This document shows, one piece after another, positions 33,988 to 42,318 of a stretch of 64,000 bases of DNA; positions within the stretch are counted from its first letter, which is position 1, and the number at the start of each line of letters is the position of its first letter. Where the stretch lies: NCBI GenBank assembly GCA_041397525.1, contig JAWKWL010000006.1:62001-126000 (forward strand). Reading direction: 5' to 3'. The notes under the pieces are model-generated. The model ran no database searches. It had not been told where the DNA came from and was given only the letters and a program-made list of their open reading frames with translations. The DNA comes from BOKV01 sp041397525 (lineage in GTDB: Bacteria > Pseudomonadota > Alphaproteobacteria > Rhizobiales > Rhizobiaceae). The position numbers and the translations under genes are program-made.

Positions 33988-35316
33988 CTACTTGTAGATA
34001 TCTGGCAGCAGCGTAGTTGAAATCGCCGGAATGAAGGCGATCAGCAAAACGACGATCAGCATGAAAAACACGAAAGGTACAGCCTTCCCGGCGATCCTGA
34101 GGATCGATTCGCCGGTGATTCCCGAAACAACAAACAGGTTGAGGCCAAGTGGCGGGGTGATGAAGCCGACACCGAGGGCCGTGATTATCATCACGCAGAA
34201 CTGGATCTCGTTCATGCCAATATTGTCGGCCAGCGGCTTGAGGATGGGGGCGAGGATCACGATGTTCGGCGTGGTCTCCATCACGCAGCCCGCCGCAATC
34301 AGGATCAGGATCATCATGATGATGAGCACATTGGGATTGTCAGAGACGCTGGTGGCAGCTGCGACAAATCCTTGCGGCACACCCATGATGGCAAGCGCCT
34401 GTGCGAGTGGCAGCGAGAAGGCGATGATTGGCAGGATGACACCGTTCACCCTGGCCGAACTGATCAGCATTGACGGGAAGTCGGCAAGCTTGAGCGTTCC
34501 CAGCATGAAACCGAGAATGATGGTGACGACAACCGCAGTGGCACCAGCCTCGGTTGGTGTCAGGCGTCCGGAAAATATCCCGTAGAAAATGATGCCGGGC
34601 ACCAGGAATGCGTACCAGCCACTTTTCAATGTCGAGACCAGGCGCACTGCCCATTCGCCGAAGGTCATGGGCTGGCGCCCCTCGTAATTGTAAATGCGGT
34701 TCATCACGACATTGGTGATGAGGATTGAAACGAGGATGGCGATGCCGGGAATGAGTGCTGCCAGGAACAGGGTGGAAGCCGAAATGCCGAGTACAAGGCC
34801 GATAATGATATAGGCAATCGAAGGCGGTATCAGGATGCCGGTACAGGCGCCCGCCGCAACCAGGGCGCAGGCATAAGGGCGCGGATAGCCGCTCTCGACC
34901 AGCCGGTCGATGGTCATGCGGCCCACCGCCGCCGCACCTGCCGCATCCGAGCCGGAAATTGCCGAGAACATGCCGCAAACAAGAACCGTTGCCGAGCCAA
35001 AGCCGCCTTTGGTCCAGCAGGTCAGGGCTTCCGCGACATCCAGGAATTTCCGGCTGAGCCCGGTTCGCACCAGCACATCACCAGTCAGGATGAAAAGCGG
35101 GATGGCTGTCAGCGCAAAGGCATCAATACCATCGAAGAGCGATTCCCCGACCAGCGAAAGCGGCAATGCGCCCGACATCATCAGCATGGTAATCGCTGCT
35201 GCTCCGATGGCCGCCCAGACCGGTACGGCAAGCGCTGCCATGACGAGGAAGACCAGAACGGGCAGGTAGAAGTCCCAGCCGAGTTCCACTGTGTTGAGTT
35301 GCTGTTGCCAAAGCAT
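33988..35316 (-). CDS. TRAP transporter large permease, DHPS uptake (HpsKLM system)
   Basis: A 442-residue membrane protein with DctM marks GSDAAGAAAVGRMTIDRL, GACTGILIPPSIAYIIIG and ITPPLGLNLFVVSG. It lies 14 bp before hpsN and 9 bp after the small permease. In Roseovarius-type DHPS clusters the importer is a TRAP system named HpsKLM; this is the matching part, but which letter belongs to which subunit I do not assign. Confidence 0.9.
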   Translation of the reverse strand: MLWQQQLNTVELGWDFYLPVLVFLVMAALAVPVWAAIGAAAITMLMMSGALPLSLVGESLFDGIDAFALTAIPLFILTGDVLVRTGLSRKFLDVAEALTCWTKGGFGSATVLVCGMFSAISGSDAAGAAAVGRMTIDRLVESGYPRPYACALVAAGACTGILIPPSIAYIIIGLVLGISASTLFLAALIPGIAILVSILITNVVMNRIYNYEGRQPMTFGEWAVRLVSTLKSGWYAFLVPGIIFYGIFSGRLTPTEAGATAVVVTIILGFMLGTLKLADFPSMLISSARVNGVILPIIAFSLPLAQALAIMGVPQGFVAAATSVSDNPNVLIIMMILILIAAGCVMETTPNIVILAPILKPLADNIGMNEIQFCVMIITALGVGFITPPLGLNLFVVSGITGESILRIAGKAVPFVFFMLIVVLLIAFIPAISTTLLPDIYK

Positions 35317-35325
35317 GTGCCTGCC

Positions 35326-35832
35326 TCAATCGAAGAGCTGGTTGCCTTCGAAAACCGGCTTGCCGTTTCGAAGTGCGTTCAGATCGCCCAGGAATGACTG
35401 GACCAGACGGATGATCATGAGAGTGAAGCCGACCGGTACGGCCATCAGGAACCATACTTTCGAAATACGGAGGCCGTCAGTTACGGACCCGAATTTCCAC
35501 GATACGAGAACAGTCTCGAAGGACCAGTAGAGCGCCACGAGGGCGACCGCGAACATGACGAGGTCGCCGAGAATGTAGATGGCGGCCTTCGCCCGGGGGC
35601 CAAGGTAGTGGAGAATGACGTCGATGCGGATATGCGCGCGCGCGCGCACTGCGGCGGCGGCACCGATCCATGCGAGATAGATGAAGGAATAGCGCACAAT
35701 CTCTTCGCCCCAGACAGACGAAAAGGAGAACACTTCGCGGCGGACCACCTCGATGGCCATGGTCAGCACCAGCATCACATAAAACCCCAGAAGGGCCCAT
35801 CGTTCTGCATTGCGGTTCAATGAAGCAAGCAT
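35326..35832 (-). CDS. TRAP transporter small permease, DHPS uptake
   Basis: A 168-residue four-helix protein with the DctQ pattern AIEVVRREVFSFSSVWGEEIVRYS (split, near 26-50). The ATG at 35832 is chosen because GAGGAG stands 5-6 bases before it; the frame could be extended by 13 residues. It lies 9 bp before the large permease. A run of alternating GC at 35636-35649 falls in its coding sequence (RARAH). Confidence 0.9.
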   Translation of the reverse strand: MLASLNRNAERWALLGFYVMLVLTMAIEVVRREVFSFSSVWGEEIVRYSFIYLAWIGAAAAVRARAHIRIDVILHYLGPRAKAAIYILGDLVMFAVALVALYWSFETVLVSWKFGSVTDGLRISKVWFLMAVPVGFTLMIIRLVQSFLGDLNALRNGKPVFEGNQLFD

Positions 35833-35934
35833 GGCGGCTCCTCGCGGCGCACTTCGCTCGCCGAAAGGCAAAGCAGTGCTGGCACGTATTCCTGATCAGC
35901 CGGATGTGACGGCTGTATGGGTAGCAGTGGGGTT

Positions 35935-35965
35935 GCAGGACCGGCGCAATCCGCTCCGGTCCTGC
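35935..35965 (-). promoter_or_regulatory. Stem-loop between dctP-like and dctQ-like genes of the DHPS operon
   Basis: A perfect 10-bp stem GCAGGACCGG/CCGGTCCTGC with an 11-base loop begins 10 bp after the receptor stop. As in the other TRAP operon at 14063, it likely gives more receptor than permease from one message. Confidence 0.65.
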
Positions 35966-35975
35966 CTGAGCAGTA

Positions 35976-37118
35976 TCAGGCGTCGTGGACGTAGTAGCGC
36001 CCCACGGTGCCGGCGGCCTCTTCGAGTTTGGCGAAGTTGTCGAGAGAACCGGCAAGGTCGGCCTTGTACTTGTCCCATTCGGGGCGCTTGTATCCGCCGG
36101 TCGCTTCCCATTCGGCAAGCTGGTCGTCGCTCAGAGAATGGAACTCGACTCCGGCCTTGCGCAGCTCTGCCATCGCATAATTGCGTGCGGCAGGTACCTT
36201 TGCGAGGTTCTGCTGACCGGTGATCTCGGCAGCAAATTCAATGCCTTCCTTGACATCTGCGGGCAGTGCATTGAACCATTCGAGGTTGCAGGAATAGATC
36301 TGGCTGTCCGGCACCGCGCGGGTGAAGGTGACATGGCTCAGAATGTCCTTGAAGCCGAAGACGTAGAGCGCACCTACGGCTGGATCAAGCGCATCGGCAA
36401 CGCCCTGCTTGATTGCCGATGGTGTTTCGCCCCAGGCCACAGGGGTCGGGTTGGCGCCGACCAGGCGGTAATATTGCTGCAGCATTTCGGAACCGGGAAC
36501 GCGGAACTTGACGCCGGCGAGATCACCGGGTGTCACAACCTTGTTGCCACCCTTTCGCACTGCAACGACCCGAGGATCAATGACCACATAGAAAAGCGGC
36601 TTGAAACCCTTTTCCTCGACCTTGGGATGAACCTGGGCCTTCCAGGCGTCAGAGCTGACGAGATTGGTGAAGCGCTGGTTCGAGCCGCAGAAATAGGGCA
36701 GGTTGATCAGGTCGGCGGCTGGAGCAAATGGCGCAAAATTGGAGATCGAATGCTGGGCAGCCTGAATGGTGCCGCTCTGCACCTTCTGCACCAACGCACC
36801 CCCGGCACCAAGCTGGCCGCCTGGCGAAAGCTTCACGTAGACCTTGCCATTGGTGGCGTTCTGGATGTTTTCCTTCAGGTCGAGCTGCAGGATCGGATAG
36901 CTGCGCGAAGCACCAAGCACATAGGCAGTGGCGACCGTCATTACATGTTCAGCAGCGGCTTCACGTTCGCTTTCTTCCTTGGCGGTCTGGGCAACTGCCT
37001 CGTCGGACCAAAGAATCCCGGCTGATCCCGCAACCATTGCCGCAGTAAAGGCGCCAGCGCCCGTCAACTTGAGAAAATTGCGGCGTTCAGCGGATTGAAT
37101 CGTGTCGTCATTTTTCAT
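35976..37118 (-). CDS. TRAP transporter binding protein, DHPS uptake
   Basis: A 380-residue periplasmic receptor. The N-terminus carries a twin-arginine signal, AERRNFLKLTGAGAF (about 10-24), with cleavage after AVAQ/A near residue 44, so the protein may be exported folded by Tat. Receptor marks are QKVQSGTIQAAQHS, DLAGVKFRVPGSEM and KQGVADALDPAVG. GGAGGAATAAGC precedes the ATG. Ligand inferred from context: DHPS. Confidence 0.9.
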   Translation of the reverse strand: MKNDDTIQSAERRNFLKLTGAGAFTAAMVAGSAGILWSDEAVAQTAKEESEREAAAEHVMTVATAYVLGASRSYPILQLDLKENIQNATNGKVYVKLSPGGQLGAGGALVQKVQSGTIQAAQHSISNFAPFAPAADLINLPYFCGSNQRFTNLVSSDAWKAQVHPKVEEKGFKPLFYVVIDPRVVAVRKGGNKVVTPGDLAGVKFRVPGSEMLQQYYRLVGANPTPVAWGETPSAIKQGVADALDPAVGALYVFGFKDILSHVTFTRAVPDSQIYSCNLEWFNALPADVKEGIEFAAEITGQQNLAKVPAARNYAMAELRKAGVEFHSLSDDQLAEWEATGGYKRPEWDKYKADLAGSLDNFAKLEEAAGTVGRYYVHDA

Positions 37119-37120
37119 GC

Positions 37121-37330
37121 TTATTCCTCCCGGTCAGCATTGTTCCCTGTCACTGGTGAATTTTCGCGCGTCGCTTCCGCCCTCAGAATGGCGATGACGA
37201 AAGAACCTGCACACGAGATGAGAAGCAAAAGCTCGCCAACGTTACCGATGGACTTGGCCAAGCCCACGGACGCAAGGAAAACGTTACCGACAAAGGCCAC
37301 GAACAATACGATCGCCATGATCAGAAACAT
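37121..37330 (-). CDS. Small two-helix membrane protein at the head of the DHPS operon
   Basis: A 69-residue protein that starts MFLIMAIVLFVAFVGNVFLA, has a second helix VGELLLLISCAGSFVIAIL, and ends in a charged tail. GGGAGG stands 5 bases before the ATG, a very good ribosome binding site. The stop is 2 bp before the receptor start, so it is the first cistron after the operators. I do not recognise a family. It may help assembly of the TRAP system or sense its activity. Confidence 0.75.
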   Translation of the reverse strand: MFLIMAIVLFVAFVGNVFLASVGLAKSIGNVGELLLLISCAGSFVIAILRAEATRENSPVTGNNADREE

Positions 37331-37367
37331 TGATACCTCCCAGGCGCCCTCCAGCGCCGCTGGAGTT

Positions 37368-37403
37368 TGTAAGCGCTTACATCCATTGATGCAAGCGCTT
37401 ACA
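37368..37403. promoter_or_regulatory. Tandem LacI-type operators of the DHPS locus
   Basis: Two copies of one dyad: TGTAAGCGCTTACA (37368-37381, perfect palindrome) and TGCAAGCGCTTACA (37390-37403, one mismatch). Centres are 22 bp apart, about two DNA turns, so two dimers would bind on one face. The AAGCGCTT core is the classical LacI/GalR-family half-site pair. They sit between the divergent LacI-type gene and the DHPS operon and should control both. Confidence 0.85.
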
Positions 37404-37463
37404 TCAAGAAATGTGTGTGCTACGATGAATCGCATTTTCAACCGTGCGATTTTGGGCCAAACC

Positions 37464-38507
37464 ATGGGCATGAATATTCCAAGCCGCAGTGGCGGCCAGC
37501 CGACCCTTGAAGATGTCGCGCGCGAGGCAACAGTTTCCACGGCGACCGTTTCACGCTGCCTGAACAGCCCGGAGCAGGTTTCCGCAAAGACGAGGGAACG
37601 GGTCATGGCCGCAGTCGAGCGGCTCCGCTACACGCCGAATTTCGGCGCAAGGGCTCTCGCTGCAAAGCGCACCAACACCTTTGGCGCGATCATTCCGACC
37701 ATGGACAATGCAATCTTTGCACGTGGCCTTCAGGCTTTCCAGGAAGCGCTCTCGGTTCGCAATGCCACGATGCTGGTTGCCAGCACCAATTATGATCCTG
37801 ACCTTGAGGAAAAGCAGATACGCAATCTCGTGGCCCGCGGTGCTGATGGCCTGTTGCTGATTGGCGACGACCGGCCGGAAGCGGTCTATGACCTCCTGCG
37901 GGAGCGCGGTATTCCGGTGGTTGTTGCCTGGGCGCTGAGCGAACGACCGGGCGTATCGTGTGTGGGTTTCGACAATCGGCTTGCGGCAAGGCAGCTTGCT
38001 GACGCGGCATTGGCGCTTGGTCACCGGACCGTGGCGATGATCTCAGCACACACAAAATCGAATGACCGGGCGCGGGCGCGTCTTGAAGGCATACGCCAAT
38101 CGATGACGGCCAATGGCATCGACCCGAAAAGCCTGAGACTGGTCGAGACCAATTACAGCATCAAGCGGGGCATGGAAGCAGCCATTGGCATGCTGCGCGA
38201 TGGTCAGCGCCCGACGCTCATCATGTGCGGGAACGATGTTCTTGCGGCCGGCGCGGTTATGGGTGCGAAGTCACTCGGCCTTGATGTTCCGGGGGATGTT
38301 TCCGTCACAGGCTTTGACGACATAGAACTGGCCATGCTGACCGAACCAGGGCTGACAACCGTCCATGTGCCGCACCGGCAGATGGGCAGGGCAGCCGCGC
38401 AGTTGCTGCTCGACCACGATGACAGCGGCATGAACAAACTTGTCTGCCTCGACACCAGCATCGTGGAACGCGGCTCGCTGTCGCGCCATGTGCCCGGCAG
38501 TGCCTGA
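37464..38507 (+). CDS. hpsR: LacI-family transcriptional regulator, HpsR type
   Basis: A 347-residue repressor. The helix-turn-helix PTLEDVAREATVSTATVSRCLN is near residues 13-34, followed by the hinge RYTPNFGARALA and a sugar-receptor-like effector domain that ends near SVTGFDDIELAML. Starts at 37425, 37464 and 37470 are all possible; none has a strong binding site. Divergence from the hps operon over two LacI-type operators gives its role. The inducer is likely DHPS or a product. Confidence 0.85.
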   Translation: MGMNIPSRSGGQPTLEDVAREATVSTATVSRCLNSPEQVSAKTRERVMAAVERLRYTPNFGARALAAKRTNTFGAIIPTMDNAIFARGLQAFQEALSVRNATMLVASTNYDPDLEEKQIRNLVARGADGLLLIGDDRPEAVYDLLRERGIPVVVAWALSERPGVSCVGFDNRLAARQLADAALALGHRTVAMISAHTKSNDRARARLEGIRQSMTANGIDPKSLRLVETNYSIKRGMEAAIGMLRDGQRPTLIMCGNDVLAAGAVMGAKSLGLDVPGDVSVTGFDDIELAMLTEPGLTTVHVPHRQMGRAAAQLLLDHDDSGMNKLVCLDTSIVERGSLSRHVPGSA

Positions 38508-38527
38508 CCAACGGTTAATCACTGCTG

Positions 38528-38558
38528 TTGACCTTCCAGTCTCTGGAAGCTTTATGAT
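38528..38558 (+). promoter_or_regulatory. CueR/MerR-type promoter of copA
   Basis: TTGACC (38528-38533) and TATGAT (38553-38558) are 19 bp apart, the overlong spacer that needs a MerR-family activator to untwist DNA. The spacer is a dyad: CTTCCAGTCTCTGGAAG. This is the standard form of copper-responsive CueR promoters, and copA-cueR follow. Confidence 0.88.
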
Positions 38559-38615
38559 GCCTGCAAAGTTGACGAGGCCGCCTGATCTTCAGGCCCTGAC
38601 AGCAGGATTGCACTC

Positions 38616-41111
38616 ATGCAGCACACTGGCTCCAACCATGCCCCCGAAACCGGTCAAGCGAGCGCGGAAGCGATCATCCGTGATCCCGTCTGCGGAATGC
38701 TGGTTGATCCGGCCAAGGGCAAACCCAGGCTCGAAATGGACGGCCATGTCTATCACTTCTGTTGCCAGGGATGCCATGACAAGTTCGCTGCCGATCCGGC
38801 GCAATATCTGACGACGCGCGATCCCGTCTGCGGCATGGACGTCAACCGGGCCACCGCAAGACACTTCCTGCGCCATGACGGTACAAAACTGTATTTCTGC
38901 TCGAGCCGCTGCCAGGACAGGTTCGAGGCAGAGCCAGCCACCTTTGCCGATGGCATTGCCAAGCCGGTGGCGATGCCCGCGGGCACCAAATATACCTGCC
39001 CGATGGACCCGGAAGTCATTTCCGACAAGCCGGACATCTGCCCGAAATGCGGCATGGCACTGGAACCGATGGGCATCCCGCCCGCCGATGCCGGACCAAA
39101 TCCGGAACTGGTGGATTTCACCCGGCGTTTCCAGGTCTCGCTCATCTGTGCCATCCCGCTTGTCCTGCTTTCGATGGGGCCGATCCTCGGCTTGCCGTTC
39201 CGCAACTGGCTAGGTGAGCGCAATGCCAGCCTTGCCGAACTTGCCATGGCCATTCCGGTGGTGCTTTGGGCGGCACTTCCCTTTTTTCATCGCGCATGGG
39301 TGTCGTTGAAAAACCGCAGCCCGAACATGTGGACGCTGATCGGAATCGGTGTCGCTACAGCCTTTAGCTATTCCGTGGTCGCAACGCTCTTTCCCAACTG
39401 GTTCCCGGCCTCCTTCCGCATGGCTGGTGGTGGGGTACCGGTCTATTTCGAAAGCTCTGTGGTGATTGTGGCGCTGGTATTCATCGGCCAGATCCTCGAA
39501 CTCAGGGCGCGGGAGCAGACAGGAACCGCGATCCGGGCGCTTCTCAACCTTGCACCGAAAACCGCGCGCCGCATCGCCAGGGATGGTAGCGAAAGCGATG
39601 TACCGCTCGATCAGATCAGGGCTGGGGAAATGCTGCGGGTGCGCCCCGGTGACAGCATTCCCGTTGATGGAAATGTCAGCGAGGGGCATTCGTCTGTCGA
39701 TGAATCGCTCCTGACCGGCGAACCTGCGCCGGTTGAAAAGACCGTGGGTGACGCGGTGACGGGCGGTACCATCAACGTCAATGGCAGTTTCATCATGAAG
39801 GCGGAGCGGGTCGGCAGCGAGACCATGCTTTCCCGGATTGTCGAGATGGTTGCCTCGGCACAGCGCTCGCGCGCCCCGATCCAGAGCCTGGCCGACAAGG
39901 TCTCAGCCTGGTTCGTTCCAACCGTTGTGCTGGCGGCCATCATCGCATTTGTCGCCTGGGCATTGCTCGGCCCGTCGCCGGCAATGGTGCATGCGATCAT
40001 CGCGGCGGTTTCCGTGCTGATCATCGCCTGCCCCTGCGCACTGGGTCTTGCCACGCCAATGTCGATCATGACCGCTACCGGCAGGGGCGCGCGCTCGGGC
40101 GTGCTTGTCCGCAATGCCGAAGCACTGGAACGGCTGGCTTCCGCCGATACGCTCGTCATTGACAAGACCGGGACCCTGAGCGAGGGCGCTCCAAGTGTGG
40201 TTGCGATCGAAGCGGCGGATGGCATGAAGCCGGACACGGTGCTGGCAATTGCTGCGGCCATAGAGCGCGGATCATCGCATCCGCTGGCTGCCGCCATCAT
40301 GGACGAAGCGCACAAGCGCGATATCAAGGTTCCTTCAGCCGACAGTTTCGAGAATCTTCCCGGAACTGGCGTCACAGCCAGGCTCATGGACGGAAAGGAC
40401 AAGCAGGCGATTGCACTCGGCAATCCTCGCCTGATGGCACAGCTTGGTATCAACACTGCCAAATTCGACAGTCGCATCAAAGCATTGCAGGACAAGGGCA
40501 ACACAGTGGTCCTGGTTTCGCGTGAAACAGGTCTTCTTGGTATCATAGCCCTGTCTGATCCGATAAAGGCAGGTGCAGCAGAAGCGATTGCCGCGCTCAA
40601 GCGATCCGGCCTGAAGGTGATCATGGCTACTGGCGACAATGCCCGTGCGGCGCAAGCAGTAGCTGACCAATTGGGCATCGGGGAAGTTCATGCAGGCGTC
40701 CTGCCGCAGGACAAGAAAGCGCTGGTCGACAGTCTGCACCAGCGTGGCGCGAAGGTCGCCATGGCCGGAGACGGTGTCAATGACGCGCCCGCCCTTGCCG
40801 CCGCGGAAACCGGGATCGCCATGGCAACGGGTTCAGACGTTGCCATCGAAAGTGCAGGCATAACCCTGCTGCGCGGGGATATCTCAGGTATTGTGCGGGC
40901 CAGAAGGCTCGCGCTCGCGACGATGCGCAATATCCGCCAGAACCTGCTGTTTGCCTTTCTTTACAATGCAATTGGTGTCCCGATTGCAGCGGGCGTGCTT
41001 TATCCGGTTACCGGCACGGTTCTGTCGCCCATGATTGCAGCGGCGGCGATGAGCCTGTCGTCGGTTTCGGTTATTTCCAATGCGCTGCGGCTGCGGAATG
41101 TGAGGCTTTGA
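38616..41111 (+). CDS. copA: Copper-exporting P1B-type ATPase CopA
   Basis: An 831-residue pump that moves Cu(I) out of the cytoplasm. The N-terminus has two YHS-type metal domains (DPVCGMLVD near 23-31 and DPVCGMDVN near 69-77) and a heavy-metal-binding segment YTCPMDPEVISDKPDICPKCGM (split, near 128-149) instead of the common HMA domains. The core has IACPCALGLATP in the transport helix, DKTGTLSEG with the phosphorylated Asp, and GDGVNDAPAL. The stop overlaps the cueR start. Confidence 0.95.
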   Translation: MQHTGSNHAPETGQASAEAIIRDPVCGMLVDPAKGKPRLEMDGHVYHFCCQGCHDKFAADPAQYLTTRDPVCGMDVNRATARHFLRHDGTKLYFCSSRCQDRFEAEPATFADGIAKPVAMPAGTKYTCPMDPEVISDKPDICPKCGMALEPMGIPPADAGPNPELVDFTRRFQVSLICAIPLVLLSMGPILGLPFRNWLGERNASLAELAMAIPVVLWAALPFFHRAWVSLKNRSPNMWTLIGIGVATAFSYSVVATLFPNWFPASFRMAGGGVPVYFESSVVIVALVFIGQILELRAREQTGTAIRALLNLAPKTARRIARDGSESDVPLDQIRAGEMLRVRPGDSIPVDGNVSEGHSSVDESLLTGEPAPVEKTVGDAVTGGTINVNGSFIMKAERVGSETMLSRIVEMVASAQRSRAPIQSLADKVSAWFVPTVVLAAIIAFVAWALLGPSPAMVHAIIAAVSVLIIACPCALGLATPMSIMTATGRGARSGVLVRNAEALERLASADTLVIDKTGTLSEGAPSVVAIEAADGMKPDTVLAIAAAIERGSSHPLAAAIMDEAHKRDIKVPSADSFENLPGTGVTARLMDGKDKQAIALGNPRLMAQLGINTAKFDSRIKALQDKGNTVVLVSRETGLLGIIALSDPIKAGAAEAIAALKRSGLKVIMATGDNARAAQAVADQLGIGEVHAGVLPQDKKALVDSLHQRGAKVAMAGDGVNDAPALAAAETGIAMATGSDVAIESAGITLLRGDISGIVRARRLALATMRNIRQNLLFAFLYNAIGVPIAAGVLYPVTGTVLSPMIAAAAMSLSSVSVISNALRLRNVRL

Positions 41112-41530
41112 TGAACATTACCCTTGCCGGAAACGAATGCGGCCTGCCGCCAAAGACCATCCGCTATTATGAGGAAATCGGCCTCGTGTCACCGGAGCGA
41201 AGGGCCAACGGCTATCGCGACTATGGTGCGAACGAGATCCACAAGTTGCGGTTTCTGGCTCGCGCTCGCGGGCTAGGGTTTTCCATAGGCGAATGTCGGC
41301 AATTGCTGGCGCTTTACGCTGACAAGCACCGCGCCAGCAGCGATGTCAAGGCGATGGCGAATGCCCGCATCGATGCCATTGACCAGAAGATTGCCGAACT
41401 TGAAAGTCTCAAATTGATGCTACGTCATCTTGCCGAGCATTGTCATGGCGACAACAGGCCGGATTGTCCCATTCTTGAAGGACTGGCGGGCAAGGAGCCA
41501 CTGGAGGGACAAGCAGATATTTCGCGTTAG
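41111..41530 (+). CDS. cueR: Copper-responsive MerR-family regulator CueR
   Basis: A 139-residue activator with helix-turn-helix GLPPKTIRYYEEIGLVSP (about 11-28) and a C-terminal metal loop C-x7-C (CHGDNRPDC), the spacing of the Cu(I) site in CueR. The ATG at 41111 overlaps the copA stop by one base. It should act at the 19-bp-spacer promoter at 38528. Confidence 0.93.
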   Translation: MNITLAGNECGLPPKTIRYYEEIGLVSPERRANGYRDYGANEIHKLRFLARARGLGFSIGECRQLLALYADKHRASSDVKAMANARIDAIDQKIAELESLKLMLRHLAEHCHGDNRPDCPILEGLAGKEPLEGQADISR

Positions 41531-41621
41531 TCAAAACCAGCAGTAGAGTTTGACAATTGTAACCTGTGCGACCTAATCTGTGGCGCAGGGGTCAAGCAGT
41601 GTAATGAGTAGGAGCAAGATC

Positions 41622-42314
41622 ATGCCAGATGCGATGCGGCGCAGGGCGTTCATTACCGGTATTGTTGCAACTGTCGCAGCGGCTCCGCTGATGGCAGGAT
41701 GCTCATCCACTGCGAGTTCCACATCCGCCTCCAGCCTTGGCCGAGTGGATCGCACCAAATTTGCCTATACTGGCGAAGTGTACCTGCTTCGCGGTCTGGC
41801 CAATGTATTTTCTACCGGCCTTGATGTGATGAACGAGAAGTTCCGTCGGCGCGGTGTGAATTCGCGTGTCGACAACCATTCCGCATGGCAAATGCTGGCT
41901 GACGACATTGTTGCGCGCAACCAGCGCAACCAGGTTTCCTTTCCGATTATCATCATGGGCCATTCGCTTGGCGGCAATGCCTGCGTTCAGATGGCCAAAT
42001 ATCTGGGTGATCGCGGCATCAAGGTTTCCTATGTGGCAGCCTTCGACCCGACAATAACCACCGAGCCCGGCCCGAATGTTGATGAAGTGATCAATTTCTA
42101 TCTGCCCAACGGCAGGAAGGGTCTTGATGCCAACGTGGTCATCCCTGCCCAGGGTTTCACCGGCAAGGCAGACAATGTCGATGTTTCCGGCTGGGAAGGC
42201 ATGTCGCATTTCAACGTCGAGAAGAACGACGTGCTTCAGGTCCGCGTGATGACCAAGACAATGGGCCTGTTGTCACCAGCGGCCCGGCCCATCAAACCAG
42301 GCGAAAACCGGTAA
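41622..42314 (+). CDS. Lipase-like lipoprotein with alpha/beta hydrolase motif
   Basis: A 230-residue protein with a signal peptide ending in a lipobox (APLMAGCSS; lipid-bearing Cys near residue 25) preceded by MRRRAFITG. The nucleophile elbow GHSLGG is near residue 112, and AAFDPT and a later SHFNV could supply Asp and His. AGGAG stands 7 bases before the ATG at 41622. Likely an envelope-bound hydrolase; the substrate is unknown. Confidence 0.75.
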   Translation: MPDAMRRRAFITGIVATVAAAPLMAGCSSTASSTSASSLGRVDRTKFAYTGEVYLLRGLANVFSTGLDVMNEKFRRRGVNSRVDNHSAWQMLADDIVARNQRNQVSFPIIIMGHSLGGNACVQMAKYLGDRGIKVSYVAAFDPTITTEPGPNVDEVINFYLPNGRKGLDANVVIPAQGFTGKADNVDVSGWEGMSHFNVEKNDVLQVRVMTKTMGLLSPAARPIKPGENR

Positions 42315-42318
42315 TTTC

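Noticed and set aside
35636..35649. GCGCGCGCGCGC run as a Z-DNA or regulatory signal
   Set aside because: It is inside the TRAP small permease gene and explained by Arg/Ala codons.
37095..37424. Extension of the LacI-type regulator by about 110 residues
   Set aside because: It overlaps the small membrane gene, the receptor start and both operators; the helix-turn-helix begins well after 37464.
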